NCBI GenBank assembly: GCA_002696035.1
Contig: NZQV01000025.1
Coordinates: forward strand, 1-60,355
Source of the DNA: Balneola sp.
Lineage (GTDB): Bacteria; Bacteroidota; Rhodothermia; Balneolales; Balneolaceae
Direction: 5' to 3'
DNA: 60,355 nucleotides
Within the stretch, counting starts at the first letter, position 1; each line of letters opens with the position of its first letter. The translations under genes were made by a program, and so were the position numbers. Positions 49,991-57,877 of this stretch are shown here, piece by piece. Below the pieces are notes generated by a model. It searched no databases. It was not told the origin of the DNA and worked only from the letters and a program-made list of their open reading frames with translations.

Positions 49991-50395
49991 ATGACGGTGA
50001 ACAGTATGCGATTCTCAGAAATATTAAATCAGATAACCGGTGGTATAAACCCACTCTGCACGATCCGAGAGGTGTCAGATGTGATGGGAAGAAACACGCA
50101 AACGGTGTATGGATACCGAAATGAGCAGAGTCAACCTGATTTTGAGGATGTAAAGCGATTGAGTCGATACCTGATTAAAGAATATGGGTACTACCGGCTT
50201 GCTTATCAGATGTTTTTGGTGTGCAAGGGAGGAAAGACCAACGGGATGATAAACGATCAGCTACTGGAGATGATGGAGCATGGTACTGATTGTCACCGCG
50301 CCTTTGAAGCGAAAGATAAAACCAAGGCCATGAATGCCTACGGTAAAATTGAAGAGCAAATGAAAATTTTGAAACAAGAAATAGAGCAGCTATGA
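49991..50395 (+). CDS. CII-like phage regulatory protein
   Basis: 134 residues matching the Phage_CP76/CII-like family: GGINPLCTIREVSDVMGRNT, QTVYGYRNEQSQPDFEDVKR and LSRYLIKEYGYYRLAYQMFL. N-terminal HTH and a helical C-terminus (KTKAMNAYGKIEEQMKILKQ). Likely controls the lysis/lysogeny choice. Its stop overlaps the next gene's ATG by four bases. Confidence 0.8.
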   Translation: MTVNSMRFSEILNQITGGINPLCTIREVSDVMGRNTQTVYGYRNEQSQPDFEDVKRLSRYLIKEYGYYRLAYQMFLVCKGGKTNGMINDQLLEMMEHGTDCHRAFEAKDKTKAMNAYGKIEEQMKILKQEIEQL

Positions 50396-50562
50396 GCCAG
50401 CAAGAAGTAAAAGACAAAGCAATTGAAGCCAATACGCTGCCTTTTGACCGGAATTATTTCCCGATAGATCAGGTGCAAGCCCACAGCAAACAGCAAGTGC
50501 AAATCGTTCGGGCCATGTGGACCAATATAGCCCGGACCCAGCAAAGTAACTGGAGGTCATAA
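50392..50562 (+). CDS. 56-residue phage early protein, function unknown
   Basis: MSQQEVKDKAIEANTLPFDR, NYFPIDQVQAHSKQQVQIVR, AMWTNIARTQQSNWRS. Starts on the ATGA of the CII-like gene. Its last codons carry the GGAGG ribosome site of the next gene. No domain recognised. Confidence 0.6.
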   Translation: MSQQEVKDKAIEANTLPFDRNYFPIDQVQAHSKQQVQIVRAMWTNIARTQQSNWRS

Positions 50563-50564
50563 CA

Positions 50565-50882
50565 ATGGAAACAACAGTAAAGGCCCCTGAGAAAGTTAGT
50601 AGACGTATCAAATTTGTTCGTTTTCGTGAGATAAACACAGAGACTATGGAAGAAAGTTTTGCCGAATTACCGGAAGTGGATGGCATCTTGAAGTGTCCGG
50701 TATCCAAAGCTAAGAAGTGGTGTAGCTGTTCACCCAGGCATATACGAAACCTGATGGATAAAGGAATCCTAACCAAGTACAACGCAGATCTATCAATAAG
50801 AAAGAAGGGATCAGCCGGCAGTGCTCCTGTATTTTTTGACTTGTACGAATTTTACGATCCCAAAAAAACTATCAACCAATAA
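50565..50882 (+). CDS. Small phage protein with a possible HTH
   Basis: 105 residues. VSKAKKWCSCSPRHIRNLMD and KGILTKYNADLSIRKKG look like a helix-turn-helix of the excisionase/MerR kind, with a basic N-terminus. TGGAGG lies 8 bp before the ATG. A terminator follows, so it ends the first rightward unit. Function unknown. Confidence 0.55.
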   Translation: METTVKAPEKVSRRIKFVRFREINTETMEESFAELPEVDGILKCPVSKAKKWCSCSPRHIRNLMDKGILTKYNADLSIRKKGSAGSAPVFFDLYEFYDPKKTINQ

Positions 50883-50918
50883 AAAAGCCCGAAAGCTACT
50901 ACCACTCCGGGCCCTTTT
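50881..50918 (+). terminator. Intrinsic terminator between early regulators and the recombination module
   Basis: A-rich lead, GCCCG (50887-50891) pairing with CGGGC (50908-50912) across AAAGCTACTACCACTC, then CCTTTT. Outer A/T pairs extend the stem. A moderate terminator, a natural place for antitermination. Confidence 0.65.
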
Positions 50919-50939
50919 AAATATAAGAGGACTAATATT

Positions 50940-53069
50940 ATGCAAAGTACAAATGAAAAACAACTTACTACTGACCTTAAGCTGGACTGGCTTAAACTAT
51001 CCAACTTCAAAGGAATAAAGCGCAAGCATATTGACTTTGATGGTCAACCTGTAAACATATACGGGGCCAACGAATCAGGGAAGACGACGATAGCAGATGC
51101 TATTGCCTACCTGTTGTATGACAAGGACACGAGCGGTAGCAGTGCCGACCGGTTCGGAATCAAGACCCTGGTAGATGGTGAACCGCTTCATGGAGTGGAT
51201 CACGAAGTGGAGGCGAAATTCAACTGCTTCACACTCAAAAAAGTGTACAAAGAGAAGTGGAGCCGCAAGCGCGGGGAGGCTGAGGAAACGATGGACGGGC
51301 ATACCGTTGATTACTTTATCGACGGGGTGAAGGTTAAGAAGAGTGACTACCAGGAGCGTGTTGAGCAGGTGATGAGTGAAGAACTATTCAAGATGCTTAC
51401 CCTTCCGGATTATTTTGCCGAGACCATGCACTGGACTGACCGACGGGCTATTCTTACAGATATGTGCGGAGAGATCGACCAGTCGGAAATTATTGAAGCC
51501 AATGACGGCCTTGATGAGTACGAAGCGATCCTGGATGGTAAGAGCGAAGAGGATGCTAAGAGCATACTGAAATCCAAGCGCAAGAATCTGAACGAGCAAC
51601 TGGATAACATTCCTTCTCGCATTGACGAGAACGAGCGACAGATTGAAGAAGTGACCGGTGTGGATGAGGCTAAGGAAGAAGTAGCGACTCTGAAAGCCAA
51701 AAAAGAAAAGATCGAAGAGAAGAAGTCGCAGGTTAAAAGCGGTGGAAGCATTGCTGAATGGAAGGTAAAGATCAGTGAGATTGAAGCTGAGAAAAGCCAG
51801 TTGGTGAATCGGTTGAATGAGGAGAATGAAGAGAAGCTTTCCGATATAAGGGAAAAGATATCCACGCTACGAGACCGGAAGGATGCCGCACAAACCACCT
51901 ACAATGAAGCTGTTGACGCTTATAAGGAGGTAGAGCGGGAAGTAAAGCGCCTGAAAGGTGAAATTGAGCAGACCGACAAGGATATTGAAGAAGTGAAGTC
52001 TTCTGAGCCTAAGACGAAGCAGGAAGATATTGGTACGGAAGAATGTGTGGTTTGTGAGCGAAAGTTAGGTCCTGACTACATCAGGGATGTTCTGAATGAC
52101 TTCTACAATTTTGCAATGGATGAAGGAACCGGATCTATTCGCGAAGATGATATCAATGCGTACATGGATACCCAAGAGAGTGAAAACGATCACGACCACG
52201 ACGCAGACCATGAGAAGTATGTGGCTGATTTCAACGCCAAGAAAGCAGACAAGCTGAAAGAGTTGAAAGAGCACAAGGAAAACCTGGAGGGCATGCTTGA
52301 CCGTGAGGAAGAGCGCCTGAAAGAGAAAACCGCGGACGGAGCGAAGGCGAAAGCAACACTCAATCAGATCACCGAACAGATTGAGAAGGCCAACAAGAAG
52401 CTCGAAGAAATGAAGGCTGATCTCCCTGATCCCAAAAAGGCGAAAGCATATCAGTTACTTGAAGAGGATCAGCAAGAATTACGGGATAAGATCGAAGGTC
52501 ACGAGGCCGAAAAAGCTGAACAGATTGAGAAACTGGACGAGATCATTCAAAAGCACGAGCAAGACATTGCCAATGCTGAAAGGGTGATACTGCAGCAGGA
52601 ACAAAATCAGAAACTCCTTGCACGTATTGAAGAGCTTCAAAAGGAGAAGAAAACAGCCGGTAACGAGCTTTCCGAAGTAGACCACCAGTTGTATGTGATA
52701 GAGCAGTTTGAACGGGCCCGAAGTAACTACATCACTGATCAGGTGAATGACCTGTTCGAAGGTGTTGAATGGAGATTGTTCAAAGATCAAATCAATGGAG
52801 GATTGACAGAGACTTGCGATCCACTGGGTAAGAATGGCGTTCCATTCAGCGAGGGAATGAATCAAGCCCAACGTATTCAGGTAGGCTTGCAGATCATTAA
52901 GACGCTTTCCCGGTACTACGGGAAGTCAGCTCCTATCCTGATTGATAACCGTGAATCGGTAACGAACATCCCGGACACAGACTTGCAGGTAATCAGCTTG
53001 ATTGTATCTCCTGATGATGCCGAGTTGCGGGTTGAGAAAGTGAAACAAGAATCTAAAGCAGTAGCATAA
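50940..53069 (+). CDS. SMC/Rad50-like ATPase with a central CxxC hook
   Basis: 709 residues. N-terminal ABC ATPase half with Walker A GANESGKTT (42-50) and LKLSNFKGIKRKHIDFDGQP. Long coiled coils flank a centre with C369-V-V-C372 (ECVVCERKLGP), like the Rad50/SbcC zinc hook, followed by an HDHDADH stretch near 416-422. The C-terminal half has FSEGMNQAQRIQVGLQIIKT in place of the ABC signature and APILIDNRESVT as Walker B, with DN where DE is usual. It is probably the DNA-end-handling partner of the RecT next to it; no Mre11-type nuclease is seen, but an MBL hydrolase is in the operon. Confidence 0.88.
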   Translation: MQSTNEKQLTTDLKLDWLKLSNFKGIKRKHIDFDGQPVNIYGANESGKTTIADAIAYLLYDKDTSGSSADRFGIKTLVDGEPLHGVDHEVEAKFNCFTLKKVYKEKWSRKRGEAEETMDGHTVDYFIDGVKVKKSDYQERVEQVMSEELFKMLTLPDYFAETMHWTDRRAILTDMCGEIDQSEIIEANDGLDEYEAILDGKSEEDAKSILKSKRKNLNEQLDNIPSRIDENERQIEEVTGVDEAKEEVATLKAKKEKIEEKKSQVKSGGSIAEWKVKISEIEAEKSQLVNRLNEENEEKLSDIREKISTLRDRKDAAQTTYNEAVDAYKEVEREVKRLKGEIEQTDKDIEEVKSSEPKTKQEDIGTEECVVCERKLGPDYIRDVLNDFYNFAMDEGTGSIREDDINAYMDTQESENDHDHDADHEKYVADFNAKKADKLKELKEHKENLEGMLDREEERLKEKTADGAKAKATLNQITEQIEKANKKLEEMKADLPDPKKAKAYQLLEEDQQELRDKIEGHEAEKAEQIEKLDEIIQKHEQDIANAERVILQQEQNQKLLARIEELQKEKKTAGNELSEVDHQLYVIEQFERARSNYITDQVNDLFEGVEWRLFKDQINGGLTETCDPLGKNGVPFSEGMNQAQRIQVGLQIIKTLSRYYGKSAPILIDNRESVTNIPDTDLQVISLIVSPDDAELRVEKVKQESKAVA

Positions 53070-54016
53070 TGAGTACCCAAAACAATACACCAGCAGTACA
53101 GAATCAGAACTCCAAACCTGCGGTAGAAGAAAGGCAACAGCGCCAATTAAATCCGGCTCAAAAAGCCAAAAGCATCATGGACAAGATGATGCCTCAGATA
53201 AAGAAGGCGTTGCCTAAATACATCACTCCTGACCGATTAGCAAGGATCATACTTACAGAGGTGAGTAACAATCCAAAGTTAATGGAGTGTACCACTGAAT
53301 CATTTTTAGGGGCAGTTATGCAATCTGCGGAGCTTGGGTTGGCACCTGGTACATTAGGACATTGCTATTTCATCCCGTTCAATAATTCAAAAAATGTGAA
53401 TGGTAAATGGGAGAAACAGCAAGAGGTTCAATTCATGATTGGCTACAAAGGATACCTGGAGCTTTTCAGGAGATCCGGAGAGGTAACGAAGGCTATTGCC
53501 AAACCTGTATTCACTAATGATGAGTTTGAATACTCAGAAGGAACGGATGGAGGGCTTCGGCACCGACCAAAGATGCTTGGTGATCGTGGAGATGTTTATG
53601 CTTACTACTTCTATGCCAAGTTTGCCAACGGTGAAGACTTCGCTTACGTGATGAGCAAAACAGAGGTTGAAGATCATCGGGAAGCTACTAAAAAGGGGAA
53701 CCACAAGAGCCCATGGGATACCGATTTTAACGCAATGGCTTGTAAAACGTGCGTCCGCTTGGGTGCTAAATACATGCCTATTAGTGCAGAACTGATGCAC
53801 AAAGTAAGCCAAGATGAGACTATACGAAGGGGTACTGAGTTTGATGGCATAAGCACAGACCAGTACATCCATACAGATGCACCGCCTGAAAAGCAATCTA
53901 TGGATATAGACATCCCGGAAGCAGAAGCCGAGTACGAGGAAGAACCACAGGAAGGACAGGGGCAGTATGCCGGTCCTGACATGAGCGACTTTGGGCAAAA
54001 TGGAGGCGGTAAGTAA
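53069..54016 (+). CDS. recT: RecT-family single-strand annealing protein
   Basis: 315 residues. The core is typical: LPKYITPDRLARIILTEVSN, FLGAVMQSAELGLAPGTLGH, VQFMIGYKGYLELFRRSGEV and DFNAMACKTCVRLGAKYMPI, with a variable acidic Gln/Glu/Gly-rich tail. It promotes annealing of complementary strands in phage recombination. Its ATG overlaps the ATPase stop by one base and its stop overlaps the MBL start by one base, so all three are translationally coupled. Confidence 0.95.
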   Translation: MSTQNNTPAVQNQNSKPAVEERQQRQLNPAQKAKSIMDKMMPQIKKALPKYITPDRLARIILTEVSNNPKLMECTTESFLGAVMQSAELGLAPGTLGHCYFIPFNNSKNVNGKWEKQQEVQFMIGYKGYLELFRRSGEVTKAIAKPVFTNDEFEYSEGTDGGLRHRPKMLGDRGDVYAYYFYAKFANGEDFAYVMSKTEVEDHREATKKGNHKSPWDTDFNAMACKTCVRLGAKYMPISAELMHKVSQDETIRRGTEFDGISTDQYIHTDAPPEKQSMDIDIPEAEAEYEEEPQEGQGQYAGPDMSDFGQNGGGK

Positions 54017-54720
54017 TGGGATTGAAGATCAATCACATAGCCTCTGGAAGTTCCGGCAACGCCATTCTTGTAACCGATGGACAGACCACAATTATGATGG
54101 ATGCCGGACTTAGTTACCGGAATCTATCGCGACTTGTGGACCTGACTAAGGTGGATGCCTTCTTTATCACACATGAACATATGGATCATTGCAAAGCCGT
54201 GGAAGAGCTGCTTCGCAGAGGGCAAAGAGTTTACGCCAGTTCAGGTACTCGTAAAGCGTTGCTTGAAAAAGGGCAGAAGGTGGAAGGGCTTAGTGTGCTC
54301 CTTCACGGATCACAGATAGAAGTAGGCAGTTTTTACGTGAAAGCCTTTGACCTGATCCACGATGCAGAAGAGCCTTTGGGGTACATGTTCCAGAGCATGG
54401 TTAGCAAGAAAGACAAGGGGGTGTATATCTCCGATAGTGCCTACGTGCAGTATGATTTTTCAGGCATAACCCACTTTGTGATTGAATGTAATTATGCAGA
54501 AGACATCCTGGAAGAGGGCAAAGATCCCTACTTCCTGAAAGAGCGGATTCGAAGGAGTCATTTCAGCTTTGAGAAACTACAGCAGTTTTTTGCAGAGAGT
54601 GACCTGAGTGCTGCTGAAGAGATACACCTTGTACACCTTTCAGATCGTAATTCGAATGCAGAAAAGTTTGTGAACGAGATACAGAAGCAAACAGGGGTCC
54701 CCACGTATGTACTTGAATGA
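54016..54720 (+). CDS. MBL-fold metallo-hydrolase of the recombination module
   Basis: 234 residues. Metallo-beta-lactamase fold with ASGSSGNAILVTDGQTTIMM at the start and the metal motif THEHMDHCKA (H53, H55, D57, H58), then ISDSAYVQYD and the late HLSDRNSNAEKF. This is the YycJ-like branch. Such genes sit beside recT in many phages, where they probably supply the 5'-3' exonuclease that RecE or a YqaJ nuclease gives elsewhere (inference; no other exonuclease is seen here). Confidence 0.9.
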   Translation: MGLKINHIASGSSGNAILVTDGQTTIMMDAGLSYRNLSRLVDLTKVDAFFITHEHMDHCKAVEELLRRGQRVYASSGTRKALLEKGQKVEGLSVLLHGSQIEVGSFYVKAFDLIHDAEEPLGYMFQSMVSKKDKGVYISDSAYVQYDFSGITHFVIECNYAEDILEEGKDPYFLKERIRRSHFSFEKLQQFFAESDLSAAEEIHLVHLSDRNSNAEKFVNEIQKQTGVPTYVLE

Positions 54721-55211
54721 TTTTCATTTGTACCCCGAAACCACTGGGTGGGGGTTTGATCGCTCCCATCCGGTTTAACCTAAGATCGTTTCATAAACGA
54801 CTCCAACTGATTACCCCGGATAGGCTGATACCCTTACCGGTGGATTACTTGACTTATTGAATTTGAGTGAGGCAAACACGCATAGCAATACGTTAGAACG
54901 CCAATATCCTAAAGGTAAGCAGGCTAATAGGATCGATGCTTGTAAGCGTGAGGAGTAACTGTCTGCTAATTGCCAACAATCCGAGAAGCAGAAAGGCGGA
55001 AATGCGAAATGCCTCACTCTTAAGAAACTCCCCGAAAATCGGGGATAAAGCTACTTGGCGAAGTATAACCGCACTAAGCAAAATTAAAACCTTTGCTGTT
55101 TTTGACAGCCGGAAAGACGGCAATTAACATAAACTCAGTAGAGTGAGTTTAACAGTAATTATCCGGGGCGGGAAAGCCCTGCCCCGGTTTTTAAAAAGAA
55201 TCACATAGAAG
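54721..55211 (+). ncRNA. Structured gene-free stretch, candidate noncoding RNA
   Basis: In an otherwise overlapping gene array this 491-bp gap has no convincing protein frame (a basic 63-codon frame at 54936-55127 is the best). Visible stems: TCGTTT/AAACGA (54786-54800), GTGAGG (54948-54953) with CCTCAC (55012-55017) enclosing TCTGCT/AGCAGA (54962-54992), CCCCGA/TCGGGG (55030-55044), TAAACTCA/TGAGTTTA (55130-55151), and the terminal hairpin at 55163. It matches no RNA family I know. An operator array or a decayed gene are the alternatives. Confidence 0.45.
55163..55192 (+). terminator. Strong intrinsic terminator
   Basis: CCGGGGC and GCCCCGG with inner GGG/CCC pairing around AAAG, then GTTTTTAAAA at the 3' side. 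It ends the recombination unit or the candidate RNA 20 bp before the next gene. Confidence 0.9.
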
Positions 55212-55478
55212 ATGAGCATCAGCAAAATTATTCGGAAAGTATGTGAGGCCTTTGATGTAAAGCCTTCTGATATCATTAGTTCTTCTCGCAAGCAACCTAT
55301 AGCCGATGCAAGGAAAGCTATTTCATTCATATCACTTACTAAAGGTCACTTACCGCCAAGTATTGCTGGGTTTATAGACAAAGAGCGATCTACGGTGCTT
55401 TACCAGATCAAAAGGCATCGTGAGTTAATGACACATGACAGTGAGTATAAAAAGAAAGTGGAGGCAGTAGAATTATGA
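55212..55478 (+). CDS. Stand-alone DnaA domain IV-like protein
   Basis: 88 residues that match only the C-terminal DNA-binding domain of DnaA: VCEAFDVKPSDIISSSRKQP, IADARKAISFISLTKGHLPP, then the signature-like DKERSTVLYQIKRH. There is no AAA+ domain. It could bind DnaA boxes on the phage or host origin and compete with or recruit host DnaA, or be an early regulator. ATG follows GAAG with 4 bp spacing. Stop overlaps the next ATG. Confidence 0.8.
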   Translation: MSISKIIRKVCEAFDVKPSDIISSSRKQPIADARKAISFISLTKGHLPPSIAGFIDKERSTVLYQIKRHRELMTHDSEYKKKVEAVEL

Positions 55479-55600
55479 TATATCTACAAGCAATAATCGC
55501 GGAACCGGTATTTACTGGAGGGGAAATTATCACCTTTATAGCCGCAATGATACTGATTACGATCTTATTTGCAGAGTTCCAAGAAAGGAGGAAAGGATGA
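55475..55600 (+). CDS. 41-residue single-TM protein
   Basis: MIYLQAIIAEPVFTGGEIIT, FIAAMILITILFAEFQERRKG: one TM helix and a basic tail. Starts on the ATGA of the DnaA-like gene; its end carries the GGAGG of the next gene. Function unknown. Confidence 0.6.
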   Translation: MIYLQAIIAEPVFTGGEIITFIAAMILITILFAEFQERRKG

Positions 55601-55749
55601 AGTGTGCTAAATGCGATCACGAAGCGGTGAAAAAGATTGTAACCAAGGATGGTTTCATACCGGTGTGCGATACTGGATGCGGAATCATTGTAGAATTTGA
55701 ACTGATACTAAACAGGATGAAAGATGAGCAAGCGAAAATACAACAATAA
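55597..55749 (+). CDS. 50-residue zinc-finger-like protein
   Basis: MKCAKCDHEAVKKIVTKDGF, IPVCDTGCGIIVEFELILNR, MKDEQAKIQQ. CAKC and CDTGC pairs suggest a small zinc knuckle. GGAGG 6 bp before the ATG, ATGA overlap with the previous gene. It overlaps the following gene by 26 bp. Confidence 0.6.
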   Translation: MKCAKCDHEAVKKIVTKDGFIPVCDTGCGIIVEFELILNRMKDEQAKIQQ

Positions 55750-55930
55750 AGAAATTTGGTGGCTGGTGGTGATCTTCACCCTGACCTTTTTTATAGCCGG
55801 CTTTGTGGCGGGTGGGGTGATCGGAGAACAGCAGGGATATGAGTCCGGATTAAGGGACGGCGTACAATCTACGCTTCTGATCAATCCAGGGAATGAATGT
55901 GAGATCGTTAAGTATAACCGGGGGGAGTGA
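55724..55930 (+). CDS. Small membrane protein
   Basis: 68 residues: polar N-terminus (MSKRKYNNKEIWW), one long TM segment (LVVIFTLTFFIAGFVAGGVI), then GEQQGYESGLRDG and an acidic tail. No family. Possibly a spanin-like or immunity protein, not assignable. Overlaps both neighbours. Confidence 0.55.
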   Translation: MSKRKYNNKEIWWLVVIFTLTFFIAGFVAGGVIGEQQGYESGLRDGVQSTLLINPGNECEIVKYNRGE

Positions 55931-56370
55931 TGAGTAGTTGGAAAGAAGTACCGCATTTATTTGCGAATGGTAGATTTCAGGCAATGGTAAGTGATGTTGT
56001 ATTAAACATTGAAGGGATTGGCAGGGTGAATGGATTCAATTCATTTGCCTACCTGCTTGAAAAGGATAACACAGCCGTAAGAGAAGCGGTGGACTCTTGT
56101 ATTTTAATAGCCCGTCCTATTTCAGATTTGAGCGATGAGGAGGCGACTGAAATGTTTGGTTATGAACTGGATAGATATGGTATTGCCGCATCAAGAGGGC
56201 ATTTAAACGACATAGTTTACAATGCAAGGTTGTACGGAGCTAAAAGCCAAGTATCTACTTTTAGAACTTTACAGCTTTTGGAATTAGGCGTGTACCCCTT
56301 TGACCAATCCCACTTTGAAACTGGTGAAGTAATTGCCCGATATGAAAAAGGGGGAAGTGATGCCTCGTAG
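55930..56370 (+). CDS. Hypothetical phage protein
   Basis: 146 residues from the ATG at 55930, whose A is the last base of the previous stop; GTG at 55927 is possible. Contains VVLNIEGIGRVNGFNSFAYL, LSDEEATEMFGYELDRYGIA and STFRTLQLLELGVYPFDQSH. Mixed alpha/beta, no known domain. A purine-rich GGGGGA precedes the start. Confidence 0.65.
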   Translation: MSSWKEVPHLFANGRFQAMVSDVVLNIEGIGRVNGFNSFAYLLEKDNTAVREAVDSCILIARPISDLSDEEATEMFGYELDRYGIAASRGHLNDIVYNARLYGAKSQVSTFRTLQLLELGVYPFDQSHFETGEVIARYEKGGSDAS

Positions 56371-56569
56371 ATCCAAAAAACTTGAAGTACATATCAGCAA
56401 GAAGCGGTCAAACATTGAAAGCCGTGGAGCGGGGTTTTTGTCTTGGGATCGATTGGAAGAGCGCCTAAAGCAATCCGGAGAGCTCCAGAGTGAAGATATC
56501 CTGGAGAAAGTAATGATCAGCAAGGAAGGCATTGATTACACCACCCAAACGGATGTGAGCAAACGATGA
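56360..56569 (+). CDS. Small basic phage protein
   Basis: 69 residues from the ATG at 56360, overlapping the previous gene by 11 bp, with GGGGGAAG just upstream. MPRRSKKLEVHISKKRSNIE, then GFLSWDRLEERLKQSGELQS. Basic N-terminus, helical C-terminus; unknown. Stop overlaps the next ATG (ATGA). Confidence 0.6.
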   Translation: MPRRSKKLEVHISKKRSNIESRGAGFLSWDRLEERLKQSGELQSEDILEKVMISKEGIDYTTQTDVSKR

Positions 56570-56880
56570 ACAAGTACAAGAAACTATACATGGAGATTTG
56601 GAATGAGCGCCCACACGTTTGCGCTGTCTGCGGAGAACCTATTCCAAGTCCTGTTGTTCACAACTTTAGCCACATTTACACCAAGGGTGCTCACCCCGCG
56701 CTAAAGATGGTGAAAGCCAACATTCAACTATGGTGCAGCTCTGTCACAAGAAAAGAAGGACGTGGCTGTCATGAGCTTTGGAGCGTTCAGCCTCACAAAT
56801 TTTGGATCAGAGCAAAGCAACACGGATGGGAAAAACCCTCAGTGTCTGAAATTTTAGAACTCGAAACGGAGGAAGTATGA
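56566..56880 (+). CDS. HNH/NinG-like zinc-binding phage protein
   Basis: 104 residues. HVCAVCGEPIPSPVVHNFSH, IYTKGAHPALKMVKANIQLW and CSSVTRKEGRGCHELW follow the order of a treble-clef: CxxC, HNxSH, KANIQLWC, CHELW. This resembles the HNH-like proteins that accompany phage recombination genes (NinG-type). A nuclease activity is possible, but the canonical HNH triad is incomplete by eye. Confidence 0.65.
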   Translation: MNKYKKLYMEIWNERPHVCAVCGEPIPSPVVHNFSHIYTKGAHPALKMVKANIQLWCSSVTRKEGRGCHELWSVQPHKFWIRAKQHGWEKPSVSEILELETEEV

Positions 56881-57209
56881 AAGGGGAAGTAATACGAATT
56901 GGAGCATTTGAATGCATGGGCGAGAAGGTTACAGGAGCCCTTATTGAGGCAGACAAAAATCAAATAGATGGGTCTGTTCTTTATGAAAACGTGGATGTCA
57001 TAAAAGCTAAGAAAACTGCTACAAATGATGAGTTGGAATTTATTTCAAGAATCAAAGCGGATGGATCCGGCACCGAGCCTATTGACGAATTATTTGACCC
57101 AACTTGGGGCGGCCCTTATCACCTGACACGACTTTCACTGAGTGAAGATACCTACATAGCATCTGGTTTTAATAGCTATGTGGTGAAACTAAAAACGGAG
57201 CAAGCCTAA
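56877..57209 (+). CDS. Hypothetical phage protein
   Basis: 110 residues, acidic, alpha/beta: MKGEVIRIGAFECMGEKVTG, ALIEADKNQIDGSVLYENVD, LTRLSLSEDTYIASGFNSYV. ATGA overlap upstream; its TAA shares one base with the next ATG. No family recognised. Confidence 0.6.
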   Translation: MKGEVIRIGAFECMGEKVTGALIEADKNQIDGSVLYENVDVIKAKKTATNDELEFISRIKADGSGTEPIDELFDPTWGGPYHLTRLSLSEDTYIASGFNSYVVKLKTEQA

Positions 57210-57328
57210 TGGAACCACTAACCGGATTAATTACTAATTGGATCATCTTCTTCCTTGTCGGCACTGGATTCCTGTGCTGCATACTTGGATCGTTAATGAT
57301 CCACGACTGGAGGAACAACCATGAGTAG
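57209..57328 (+). CDS. 39-residue single-TM protein
   Basis: MEPLTGLITNWIIFFLVGTG, FLCCILGSLMIHDWRNNHE: one TM helix with two cysteines and a short polar tail. Its start shares a base with the previous stop, and its last codons carry the GGAGG of the next gene. Function unknown. Confidence 0.55.
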   Translation: MEPLTGLITNWIIFFLVGTGFLCCILGSLMIHDWRNNHE

Positions 57329-57521
57329 CGGAGCGATAACAGTTGCAATTGTAGTGCTAATAGTAGCCTTCATCCTTTTTGTGATATGGGCTTTTTGCCG
57401 GGCAGCCGGAGAAGCAGATGCTACAGCAAGGGCCATTTATGAAAATCAGCTTAGGAAAGACCGGGAGTCAGGCATCACATTTACCAAAACCCCGGAAGAA
57501 TACTACGGAGGCAAATCATGA
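57321..57521 (+). CDS. Small membrane protein
   Basis: 66 residues: an N-terminal TM helix (AITVAIVVLIVAFILFVIWA) followed by a polar, partly helical tail with RAIYENQLRKDRESGITFTK. Good GGAGG site 7 bp before ATG. Overlaps the previous gene by eight bases and the next by four. Confidence 0.55.
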   Translation: MSSGAITVAIVVLIVAFILFVIWAFCRAAGEADATARAIYENQLRKDRESGITFTKTPEEYYGGKS

Positions 57522-57877
57522 TACATGACCGACACAACAACCTAACCGATCGAGACCGAACCGAACTGGAAGCCAAGGATTCGGACCAGGTAAGTCAAAT
57601 TAAGGATCTACTGATAGAACGTGGTGAGCCTATGGCCTTCTTTGAAGTAATGGATGAGCTTGGCTTTCACCAGGATAGCACCAAAAGAGCTTTAAGCGAG
57701 CTGACCAAAGAGACCGATCAACACGGGCGGCCTTTTGCCATCTATGACAAGGACGACCGGAAGAACAATCCGTATGGGCGAACCTGCGGAACGTACCGGC
57801 ATAACCCGAAATATGGTAGGCCGAAAGCGCAAACAGGTGAACAAATTTCATTTTTAAAACAACGGTGTGCGGTATGA
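57518..57877 (+). CDS. Winged-helix-like phage protein
   Basis: 119 residues. QVSQIKDLLIERGEPMAFFE, VMDELGFHQDSTKRALSELT and a basic wing-like RPFAIYDKDDRKNNPYGRTC suggest a winged helix. A DNA-binding role is a guess. Overlaps its neighbours by four bases on both sides. Confidence 0.55.
   Translation: MIHDRHNNLTDRDRTELEAKDSDQVSQIKDLLIERGEPMAFFEVMDELGFHQDSTKRALSELTKETDQHGRPFAIYDKDDRKNNPYGRTCGTYRHNPKYGRPKAQTGEQISFLKQRCAV

Noticed and set aside
54936-55127. A basic 63-codon rightward frame in the structured phage gap
   Set aside because: It covers several stem-loops, its composition is Ser/Arg/Lys-rich without domain features, and start signals are weak; kept only as an alternative to the noncoding reading.
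54721-55211. Diversity-generating retroelement or retron in the noncoding phage gap
   Set aside because: No reverse transcriptase or template/variable repeat pair is found in the window.
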